In this document: in pieces, positions 57,705 to 64,000 of the stretch
Layout of the letters: the number at the start of each line of letters is the position of its first letter
Position numbering within the stretch: position 1 is the stretch's first letter
Source: Gemmatimonadales bacterium
Lineage (GTDB): Bacteria > Gemmatimonadota > Gemmatimonadetes > Gemmatimonadales > GWC2-71-9
NCBI GenBank assembly: GCA_020633775.1
Contig: JACKDA010000007.1
Coordinates: 46,513 to 110,512, forward strand
Reading direction: 5' to 3'
DNA length: 64,000 nucleotides
Position numbers and translations under genes: made by a program
The notes under the pieces: generated by a model
What the model was told of the DNA's origin: nothing
Seen by the model: the letters and a program-made list of their open reading frames with translations, nothing else
The model's database searches: none

Positions 57705-57970
57705 CCGACCTCCGCCACGACGGGGAGCGTGGTGAGGAACCGCGCGACGGCGTGATCGAAGAGCAGCGTGGAGGCACGCACCGCCGTCCCGCCCTCCTGG
57801 GCGGTGGCCGCGAGTGCGATCTCCTCGCCGCCCTGCCCGCGCAGGAGCAGGTGCCCGGGACCGCGGCGCTCCGGGAACGCCGCCTGGCTCGGGATCCGCT
57901 CGGCGAAGAAGGCCTCGGCGCGATCCAGGACCTCTTCCGGGGATGCGCTGGTGTGCACCTCGTGAACCAT
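57701..57970 (-). CDS. Small hypothetical protein between ubiquitin-fold and metallopeptidase genes
   Basis: An 89-residue soluble protein I do not recognise. An amphipathic helix (SPEEVLDRAEAFFAERIP) precedes a beta-rich half (GHLLLRGQGGEEIALAATAQ). The ATG at 57970 is preferred because GGAG lies five bases upstream; a GTG at 57976 would overlap the metallopeptidase stop. Overlaps at both ends show that it is translated with its neighbours. Confidence 0.65.
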   Translation of the reverse strand: MVHEVHTSASPEEVLDRAEAFFAERIPSQAAFPERRGPGHLLLRGQGGEEIALAATAQEGGTAVRASTLLFDHAVARFLTTLPVVAEVG

Positions 57971-57972
57971 CG

Positions 57973-58683
57973 TCACTCCTCCGACGGCAGGGACGGAAGC
58001 GGCCGCGCGACCACCTCGGCGGTGAACAGTTCGGTCGGGCGGAACAGGTCGCTGAAGCGGGGTCGCCGCCGAAGCACCGCCACGAGGTCGCCCGGTGGGG
58101 GATCGGCCACGCCCGTGACCAGAAGATACGCGGGCAGGGTCGCCGCTGCCGGGATGGCGACCGCATACCGCCGGCCATGCCAGCCGAGCTCGAGCTGGTC
58201 CGGAAGCCGCCGCACGACATGGTCGAGGAACCAGTCGCCATCGACCTCGTGCACGCCGGGCACGGGCGCGTCGCCATCGAGGTAGAAGAGCGGATCGAAC
58301 GGCTCGCCGTCGTGGCGGGCAAAGTTCGCCTCGGCCGCCCGATCGAGGGCCTCCAGGTCATCACGCCGGGCGCGCCACTCGACATGGTGGCGCAGCTCGT
58401 GGGTGAGCGTCTCCCAGGCTTCCTCGCGCCAGTCGAACGTCGGGTCCAGGTCGGCGAGCGCACGGAACGACCCGTGGTAGAGCACCACCCGACTCTGCAC
58501 CGCATCGGGCGCACCATCCTCGAGCGGGAGGGGAATGCACTCGCCGAGGGTGAAGATGCCGGCGCGGGTGGGGTGCGGCACGGCCCTGGGAGACACGACG
58601 ACCTCCGTCACCCCGTCGAAGTAGTCGGCCGGGATCTCGCCCGACATCTGCCGCACCATCGCCTCGAACGCGCGGGCCTCCAC
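57973..58683 (-). CDS. Zincin-like metallopeptidase family protein
   Basis: A 236-residue protein with a gluzincin-type site THELRHHVEW: His95, Glu96 and His99, with His100 and Glu102 close by. This form is typical of the small bacterial metallopeptidases related to PF06262. The N-terminal part, SRVVLYHGSFRALADLD, agrees with that family. The C-terminal 100 residues form an extra beta-rich region (LDGDAPVPGVHEVDGDWFLD). It is cytoplasmic by sequence. The start is GTG at 58683. Confidence 0.78.
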   Translation of the reverse strand: MEARAFEAMVRQMSGEIPADYFDGVTEVVVSPRAVPHPTRAGIFTLGECIPLPLEDGAPDAVQSRVVLYHGSFRALADLDPTFDWREEAWETLTHELRHHVEWRARRDDLEALDRAAEANFARHDGEPFDPLFYLDGDAPVPGVHEVDGDWFLDHVVRRLPDQLELGWHGRRYAVAIPAAATLPAYLLVTGVADPPPGDLVAVLRRRPRFSDLFRPTELFTAEVVARPLPSLPSEE

Positions 58684-58689
58684 CGGAGC

Positions 58690-59958
58690 TCAGATCGCGT
58701 CGAGGGCGTGGGCCAGGTCTGCGGCGAGGTCGTCCGGATGCTCGAGCCCGACCGAGAGCCGGACCAGCGCCGGCGTGATCCCCAGCTGCGCCTGATGCGA
58801 CGGGTCGACGTCGGCGTGCGTCATCGTCTGGGGATGCTGGGCGAGCGACTCGGTTCCGCCCAGCGAGACGGCGATCTTGATCAGGGTGAGCGCGTTCAGG
58901 AACCGGAACGCCTCCGCCTCGCCGCCGTGCACCTCGAAGGAGATCATCGCGCCGGGGCCGGTGCACTGCCTGGCATAGACCTCGGCCATCGGGTCGGTGG
59001 CGGGGAGGAGGCCAAGCCACTGCACCTGGCGGACGCGCGGATGGCCGGTCAGGAAGCGGGCCACGGTGCCCGCGTGGTGCGTCGCGGCCTCCATCCGCAG
59101 CTTGAGGGTCTCGAGCGATCGCATCAGGAGCCACCCGCTCCACGGCGAGGCCATCGTGCCAAGGAAGGTGCGCATCGCGCTGATCGGCGCCATCATCTCC
59201 CGCGAGCCGAGGGCCGCGCCGGCGATCACGTCGCTGTGTCCGCCGATGTACTTGGTCGCCGAGTAGAGCACGATGTCGGCCCCGTGGGCGATCGGCTGCT
59301 GGTAGATGGGGCCGAGGAAGGTGTTGTCGACCATGAGCGGCACGCGACGGTCGGCGGTGTCGCACCCGCGGGTGAACCGCGCGACGGCGGCGATGTCCAC
59401 CAGCCCGTTGGTGGGGTTCGCCGGGGTCTCGATCAGCACGGCGCCGACCGGCCGACCCGCGATCTCGCGACGCAGCCCCGCCTCGACGCTCCCGAACGGC
59501 ACCCCGGCCGGGAACCCCACCGGCTCGATCCCCATCTTGGGGAGGATCTTGCGGACGAAGTGGTCGGAGCCGCCGTAGATCGGGCCGCTGTGCACCACCA
59601 CGTCGCCCGGGCGCAGGTAGGCGAGCAGCGAGGTGGTGATCGCCGCCATGCCGCTCGCGAAGACGGCGGCGCGTTCCGCCCCGTCGAACAGTGTCAACCG
59701 ATCCTCGAGAATCTCGAGATCGGGATTGTTGAGTCGCGAATAGATCAGGCCGAGCTGCTCGTCGCCGACCGGCTCGCGGAGGCCGTAGGCGAGCGCGAAG
59801 TGGGCCTTCCCCTCCTCCGCGGTGCGGAACGCGAAGGTCGAGGTCTGGAAGATCGGCGACTTGACCGCGCCCTCGCTGAGCACGGGATCGTAGCCGTAGC
59901 TCATCATCAGGGTCTCGGGGAGCAGCTCCCGGTCGCCGATCCGACGCCGCTTGGTCAT
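58690..59958 (-). CDS. Cystathionine gamma-synthase family PLP enzyme
   Basis: A 422-residue PLP enzyme of the Cys/Met metabolism group. The PLP lysine is Lys236 in YSATKYIGGHSDV. Other motifs are YSRLNNPDLEILEDRL, FASGMAAI, ETPANPTNGLVDI and SLGGTESLAQHP. The family includes gamma-synthases, gamma-lyases and methionine gamma-lyases, which cannot be told apart here. The ATG overlaps the glyS stop as ATGA. Confidence 0.87.
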   Translation of the reverse strand: MTKRRRIGDRELLPETLMMSYGYDPVLSEGAVKSPIFQTSTFAFRTAEEGKAHFALAYGLREPVGDEQLGLIYSRLNNPDLEILEDRLTLFDGAERAAVFASGMAAITTSLLAYLRPGDVVVHSGPIYGGSDHFVRKILPKMGIEPVGFPAGVPFGSVEAGLRREIAGRPVGAVLIETPANPTNGLVDIAAVARFTRGCDTADRRVPLMVDNTFLGPIYQQPIAHGADIVLYSATKYIGGHSDVIAGAALGSREMMAPISAMRTFLGTMASPWSGWLLMRSLETLKLRMEAATHHAGTVARFLTGHPRVRQVQWLGLLPATDPMAEVYARQCTGPGAMISFEVHGGEAEAFRFLNALTLIKIAVSLGGTESLAQHPQTMTHADVDPSHQAQLGITPALVRLSVGLEHPDDLAADLAHALDAI

Positions 59959-61292
59959 GCCGGCCGCCCGAGCCGCTCGGCCACCCAGCCGGCGACCTGG
60001 TCGATCCCGACGCGCACCTGCGTCATGGCGTCGCGCTCGCGAATCGTCACCGTCCGGTCGGTGAGGGTGTCGTGGTCGATCGTGATGCACCACGGCGTCC
60101 CGACCTCGTCCTGCCGCCGGTAGCGCCGGCCGATCGCGCCGCCGTCGTCGTAGAACACCGGGACACGGCGCCGCAGCTCCGCGTAGAGTCCCTCGGCGAC
60201 CTCCGGCAGGCCGTCCTTCTTCGTCAGCGGCAGCACGGCCGCCTTGATCGGGGCGATCGCCGGATGGAAGCCGAGCACCACGCGGACCTCGCCCTCGACC
60301 TCCTCCTCGCGGTACGCGTCGGCCAGCACCGTGAGGGTCACCCGATCGGCACCGGCCGACGTCTCGACGATGTAGGGCAGGTAGCGCTCGCCGGTCGCCT
60401 GCTCGAAGTACTCCAGCTTCCGGCCGGAGTACTCCTGGTGGCGCGCGAGGTCGAAGTCGGTGCGGTTGTGGACGCCCTCGATCTCCTGCCAGCCGAAGGC
60501 GAACTCGTACTCGATGTCGTAGGCGGCCTTGGCGTAGTGCGCGAGCTCGGTCGGGCCGTGCTCGTGCCAGCGCAGCTTCGACGGGGTGAGGCCGAGGTCG
60601 TGGTGCCACTGCATCCGCAGGGCACGCCACTGCTCGAACCACTCCATGTCGGTGCCCGGGCGGACGAAGAACTGCATCTCCATCTGCTCGAACTCGCGGG
60701 TCCGGAAGATGAAGTTCCCGGGGGTGATCTCGTTGCGGAACGCCTTCCCGATCTGGGCGATCCCGAACGGGATCTTCTGGCGGGAGGCGGTCAGGACGTT
60801 CTGGTAGTTGACGTAGATCCCCTGGGCGGTCTCGGGACGGAGGTACACGACGGCGGCCTGCTCCTCGACCGGACCCATGAACGTCTTGAACATCAGGTTG
60901 AAGAGCCGGGGCTCGGTGAGGTCACAGGCGGCGTGCTCGCCGGGGACCTTGCTCGGCTTCTGGGGGCAACGGGCATCGGCCAGCTTGTCGGCCCGGAAGC
61001 GGGCCTTGCAGGTCCGGCAGTCCACCAGCGGGTCGGTGAACCCGGCCACGTGGCCGGAGGCCTCCCAGACCCGGGGGTGCATCAGGATGGCGGCATCGAG
61101 CCCCTCGATGTCCTCCCGGGCCTGGACCATGGCGTGCCACCAGCGGTCCTTGACGTTACGCTTGAGGGCGACCCCGAGGGGGCCGTAGTCCCAGACCGAG
61201 CCGAGCCCCCCGTAGACCTCGGAGCTCTGGAAGACGAATCCCCGCCGCTTGGCGAGGGACACCAGCTTCTCCATCAAGTTCTGCTCGGCCAT
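59955..61292 (-). CDS. glyS: Glycine--tRNA ligase (dimeric type)
   Basis: The 445-residue alpha2 glycyl-tRNA synthetase charges tRNA-Gly. Motifs are KRRGFVFQSSEVYGGLG, WDYGPLGVALKRN, a zinc-binding insert (CRTCKARF, ARCPQ), LRPETAQGIYVNY and GIAQIGKAFRNEITP, and the anticodon-binding domain ends the protein. This is the eukaryote/archaea-like dimeric form, common outside Proteobacteria. The ATG at 61292 gives the conserved start. Confidence 0.95.
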   Translation of the reverse strand: MAEQNLMEKLVSLAKRRGFVFQSSEVYGGLGSVWDYGPLGVALKRNVKDRWWHAMVQAREDIEGLDAAILMHPRVWEASGHVAGFTDPLVDCRTCKARFRADKLADARCPQKPSKVPGEHAACDLTEPRLFNLMFKTFMGPVEEQAAVVYLRPETAQGIYVNYQNVLTASRQKIPFGIAQIGKAFRNEITPGNFIFRTREFEQMEMQFFVRPGTDMEWFEQWRALRMQWHHDLGLTPSKLRWHEHGPTELAHYAKAAYDIEYEFAFGWQEIEGVHNRTDFDLARHQEYSGRKLEYFEQATGERYLPYIVETSAGADRVTLTVLADAYREEEVEGEVRVVLGFHPAIAPIKAAVLPLTKKDGLPEVAEGLYAELRRRVPVFYDDGGAIGRRYRRQDEVGTPWCITIDHDTLTDRTVTIRERDAMTQVRVGIDQVAGWVAERLGRPA

Positions 61293-61438
61293 GGGCGATA
61301 CTTGTCTCTCAGAGGTGGGTGGCGGCCTGTTCCGCGCCGGAAAGCTAATGGTGGCAGCGAGTTGGCGGCATCGGGGGGACGCCCGGCCGGCAGCCTGCCT
61401 CCCCGCGGGCCCACTGGCCGTCTTTTTGCTGCTGTCCC

Positions 61439-61453
61439 GGCAGGATTCTTGCT
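61439..61453 (+). promoter_or_regulatory. Sigma-54-like -24/-12 promoter before the prepilin operon
   Basis: CGGCAG, five bases, then TTGCT: the GG (61439-61440) and GC (61451-61452) are ten bases apart, as in sigma-54 promoters. The start point would fall about four bases before the ATG, so the RNA would be almost leaderless. The 61293-61466 gap holds no gene. Confidence 0.35.
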
Positions 61454-61466
61454 GATTCGAGGGCCC

Positions 61467-62033
61467 ATGCGTCCGAACCCCCGACATCGCCCCGCCCCTC
61501 CCGGCGCCCGAGCCGGCGTCTCGATGATCGAGATGCTGGTGGTCATCATCCTGATCGGGATCTTGGCCGGGATCGCGGCGTCCCGGCTGGACTGGGTCCG
61601 CTACCGTGCGGATTCGGTCGCCCGCGGGGTCCTGGCCGACCTGTCGGCGGCCCAGCGGACCGCGGTCTCGCTGCAGACCGACGTCCGGATCACGACCCTG
61701 TCCAACGACCGGCTCCGGATCCACGAGGACGCCAACAACAACGGGGCGGTCGACGGCTCCGAGCGGGTCACCTTCACCGTGCTGGAGAACGGGTTCCGCT
61801 TCGGCAAGGGGAGCATGGCCGGTACCCCCGCCCCGGCCGACGCCACCGACCTCTCGACCGTGACCGTCGTCTTCCGCCGCGACGGGACCGCCTCGCGCGG
61901 TGGCACGTTCTACCTCTCGAGCCCGGTCGCGGACACGACCTGCCGGTACTGCCGGGCGGTGGCGATTGCCCGCTCCACCGGCCGGGCCGTCGGCTACTCC
62001 AACGCCAGCGGCGCCTGGGTGAGGGCCAACTGA
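61467..62033 (+). CDS. Prepilin-like protein, GspH/FimT type
   Basis: A 188-residue pseudopilin/minor pilin. The prepilin peptidase site is Gly17|Val18 with Glu at mature position 5 (GVSMIEMLVVIILIGILAG). The mature part is a GspH-like beta domain; DANNNGAVDG may be a calcium-type loop. Two cysteines near the end (TTCRYCRA) could form a loop. The ATG at 61467 gives a 17-residue basic leader. Its TGA overlaps the next ATG. Confidence 0.88.
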   Translation: MRPNPRHRPAPPGARAGVSMIEMLVVIILIGILAGIAASRLDWVRYRADSVARGVLADLSAAQRTAVSLQTDVRITTLSNDRLRIHEDANNNGAVDGSERVTFTVLENGFRFGKGSMAGTPAPADATDLSTVTVVFRRDGTASRGGTFYLSSPVADTTCRYCRAVAIARSTGRAVGYSNASGAWVRAN

Positions 62034-62428
62034 TGTCCCATCGACACGGCACGCGCGGCTTCACGCTGATCGAGATCCTGCTGGCGATCGTCATCCTGGT
62101 CATCGTCGCGACGACGTTCGCGCGGTTCGCCGGGAGCTTCAGCAAGTCGATGGGCGACGCGTCGCTCCGGACGATCGCCACCGGGGTGGCCACCGGCCGC
62201 CTCGAGCTGGTCCGTGCCGATCCGCGCTACACCCGACTCGTGAGCCTGTACGGCAGCGGGGCGGGCGCCGACACGACCGGCTTCCCGAATTATCCGCGCA
62301 TGCGCCGCCGGACCACGGTCGTCCGTGACCAGGCCGGCGGGCGCGACCGCACCACGATCACCGTCCGGGTCACCGACCCGGCCCTCCGGGACACCGTCTC
62401 GGTCACCGCCCTCGTCGCGAGCCCATGA
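62033..62428 (+). CDS. Prepilin-like protein, PilV/GspI type
   Basis: A 131-residue minor pilin with the site Gly9|Phe10 and mature Glu5 (GFTLIEILLAIVILVIVATTF). The remainder is a short soluble domain. It overlaps its neighbours at both ends (TGATG upstream, ATGA downstream), so the genes are translated together. Confidence 0.88.
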   Translation: MSHRHGTRGFTLIEILLAIVILVIVATTFARFAGSFSKSMGDASLRTIATGVATGRLELVRADPRYTRLVSLYGSGAGADTTGFPNYPRMRRRTTVVRDQAGGRDRTTITVRVTDPALRDTVSVTALVASP

Positions 62429-63609
62429 TGACTCCTTCCCGACGTTCCCGGGCCGGCTTCTCGCTGGTCGAGCTGCTGATCGTGATCATCATGATGGCCG
62501 GGGTGATGGGCGTGACCTACACGCTCTTCCAGGCCCAGAGCCGCAGCTTCCGCAACAACAACAACCGGTTCGACCTGGTGCAGAACGCCCGCGGGGCGAT
62601 CGAGCTCTCGGAGCGGGTGATCCGGACCATGGGCGCCGGGGTGACCGGCGAGCAGCCGGTGCTGGTGTACGGCGCGAACACCGTGCTGGCGTTCAACGCC
62701 GACTACGTCGAGCGCGATACCACCGACATGCGGTGGGCCGCCTACTTCAATCCCGACGTGCCGTTGGCCGAGCAGACGGTCTGGAAGGTGGCCGACGCCG
62801 CCGCGATCCCGAACTCCTCGCCGACGTACACCTATCCGACCACGACCTTCCAGCTCGGCAACGGCGCCGACTCGCCGGCCGAGACCTACATCCTCTACCT
62901 GGAACTCGACACCGAGACGACCCGCTCGGACGACTACGTCCTCTGGCAGCGGGTCAACAACGGGACGCCGGAGCTGCTGGCGCGGAACATCCTCGCGGCG
63001 AGCGGCGGACAGCCGTTCTTCGAGTACCTGCTCCACCGCACGCTCGGCACCGGGGACACCCTGATCGTCGCGAGCGGCGGCCTGCTCCCCCTCGTCCGCC
63101 GCCCGCTTTCCGGCGCGACGAATGCGACCGACAGCGCGAACTTCGTGCGACCCGACTCGGTCCGGGCCGTCCGGATGAACTACCGCGTCACGAACGGTCG
63201 CACCGGCACCGAGGAGCGGAGCCGTGAAGTGTCGACGATCATCGAGGTGCCGAACAACGGCATCCCGATGCCCACGGTCTGCGGTCGCGCACCGCTGGCC
63301 CCGGGGGCGTTCAGTGCCACCGAGGTCGGCACAGGGCTCGGCACGGTGGACCTGAGCTGGACCCGAAGCACCGACCAGGATGCCGGTGAGGTTGACGTCC
63401 GCCAGTATGTCATCTGGCGACGCCCCGCGGCGGCCGTCGTCTGGGACGCCCCGCTCCTCTTCGTGCGCGCCGAGCGGGACACGGTGAACTACGTCACCCA
63501 GATCACCGGCAACACCCCCGGCGTGAGCTACACCTTCGGGATCGCCGCGCAGGACTGCACGCCGACGTTCTCGACCACCACGACCGCCTCGATCACCCTG
63601 TCGCCGTGA
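62425..63609 (+). CDS. PilW/GspJ-type prepilin fused to a fibronectin type III domain
   Basis: A 394-residue protein with site Gly11|Phe12 and mature Glu5 (GFSLVELLIVIIMMAGVMG). A PilW-like body follows. From about residue 290 there is a fibronectin type III domain (LAPGAFSATEVGTGLGTVDLSW, VRQYVIWRRP, VSYTFGIAAQDC). Pilins with FN3 tails could bind surfaces or partners. The start lies four bases inside the previous gene. Confidence 0.86.
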   Translation: MMTPSRRSRAGFSLVELLIVIIMMAGVMGVTYTLFQAQSRSFRNNNNRFDLVQNARGAIELSERVIRTMGAGVTGEQPVLVYGANTVLAFNADYVERDTTDMRWAAYFNPDVPLAEQTVWKVADAAAIPNSSPTYTYPTTTFQLGNGADSPAETYILYLELDTETTRSDDYVLWQRVNNGTPELLARNILAASGGQPFFEYLLHRTLGTGDTLIVASGGLLPLVRRPLSGATNATDSANFVRPDSVRAVRMNYRVTNGRTGTEERSREVSTIIEVPNNGIPMPTVCGRAPLAPGAFSATEVGTGLGTVDLSWTRSTDQDAGEVDVRQYVIWRRPAAAVVWDAPLLFVRAERDTVNYVTQITGNTPGVSYTFGIAAQDCTPTFSTTTTASITLSP

Positions 63610-63620
63610 GAAGGCCCGCC

Positions 63621-64000
63621 ATGCCGACGCTTCCCCGCCCCCGCACCGACCGCCGCGGCGCTGCCCTGATCCTGGCGCTGCTGATGTCCATCGCCGTCGC
63701 GGCGATGGCCCTGGGTGCCATCCTCGTCTCCTCCGGTGCCGGGCTCACCACCCGCTACTCGGCGCGCGAGGCCTCGATGCAGGCCGCCTCCAACGGCGGC
63801 CTGGAGATCATCCGCGACTCGGTGAACCACGGGAACTTCGACTCGCTCCTGCCGCTCAACGGCTTCACGACCCTGGTCACCAACGAGCCGGTGCCCGACG
63901 CGTTCGGGACGCCCCTGCCCCGCACCACCCGCTCGCTCTACGTGGGGCGCACGGGCGGACGCACCGGTGGCGCCGCGACGGCCGGACAGTACGGCAGCAA
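63621..64000 (+). CDS. PilX-like type IV pilus assembly protein (partial)
   Basis: The gene runs off the window. The visible 126 codons have a short basic leader, then RRGAALILALLMSIAVAAMALGAI, as in the PilX N-terminal domain. The region after it (ARE ASMQAASNGGLEIIRDSV) matches the helical spine of such proteins. It is the fourth gene of the operon, 11 bases after the third. Confidence 0.8.
   Translation, partial: MPTLPRPRTDRRGAALILALLMSIAVAAMALGAILVSSGAGLTTRYSAREASMQAASNGGLEIIRDSVNHGNFDSLLPLNGFTTLVTNEPVPDAFGTPLPRTTRSLYVGRTGGRTGGAATAGQYGS

Overview
The window is 64 kb of very GC-rich chromosomal DNA. I read 56 protein genes and no rRNA, tRNA, CRISPR array, transposase or phage gene. The gene content suggests a member of the Gemmatimonadota. 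The reasons are three tandem GWxTD-domain proteins, an MglA GTPase with a roadblock partner, a B12-dependent ribonucleotide reductase, a TonB receptor (so a diderm envelope), many exported proteins and a type IV pilus-like minor pilin cluster. That assignment is inference; no marker gene here settles it. Forty-five genes lie on the minus strand and eleven on the plus strand. Many neighbours overlap as ATGA or GTGA, so much of the window is organised in tight operons.

Layout: 0.1-6.1 kb is one minus-strand operon, dnaX-ybaB-recR-small membrane gene-roadblock-mglA-pgsA-cinA. 6.3-12.0 kb holds an M14-like exported peptidase, a YihY membrane protein, a YtxH protein and a class II aldolase. 12.0-12.6 kb is the longest gene-free stretch. 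It carries eleven TCCAC/GTGGA pentamers in 325 bp that look like DnaA boxes, and it lies between divergent aldolase and pyruvate kinase genes. 14.0-24.0 kb has a PhnP-like hydrolase, two surface lipoproteins, a CcdA/TlpA/peroxiredoxin redox operon and ispG. 24.3-34.5 kb has a DUF4342 gene, a proline iminopeptidase-like lipoprotein, a class A penicillin-binding protein, an SDR enzyme, a MATE exporter, an M1 peptidase and nrdJ. 34.7-42.1 kb has a gamma carbonic anhydrase and the GWxTD trio. 42.3-50.9 kb has a PP2C phosphatase, the muropeptide recycling genes anmK and murQ, ggt, a glycine-zipper lipoprotein, ccdA, fur and a LOR/SDH family gene. 51.0-61.3 kb has a TonB receptor, priA, an Ala-Glu dipeptide epimerase, a histone-deacetylase-like hydrolase, a ubiquitin-fold/metallopeptidase cassette, a cystathionine gamma-synthase family gene and glyS. 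61.5-64.0 kb starts a prepilin operon that runs off the window.

How the genes work together: anmK, murQ and the dipeptide epimerase recover cell-wall fragments that the penicillin-binding protein generation cycle releases. The CcdA, TlpA and peroxiredoxin genes form a predicted envelope reducing relay. MglA/roadblock is a polarity module that in other bacteria acts on type IV pili, and pilin-like genes sit at the other end of the window.

The most unusual DNA-level signal is a family of short tandem arrays with a strict 7-bp period. The unit begins GAG or GGG on one strand and is otherwise variable. I count twelve arrays at seven intergenic loci; five loci carry inverted pairs. At convergent gene ends the pairs make long hairpins whose outer heptads contain or abut the stop codons. 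Three other inverted-repeat elements occupy intergenic spaces at 6.3, 14.9 and 24.1 kb. Gene starts given here often differ from the longest open frame, because long GC-rich frames run far upstream and some read through the heptad arrays.
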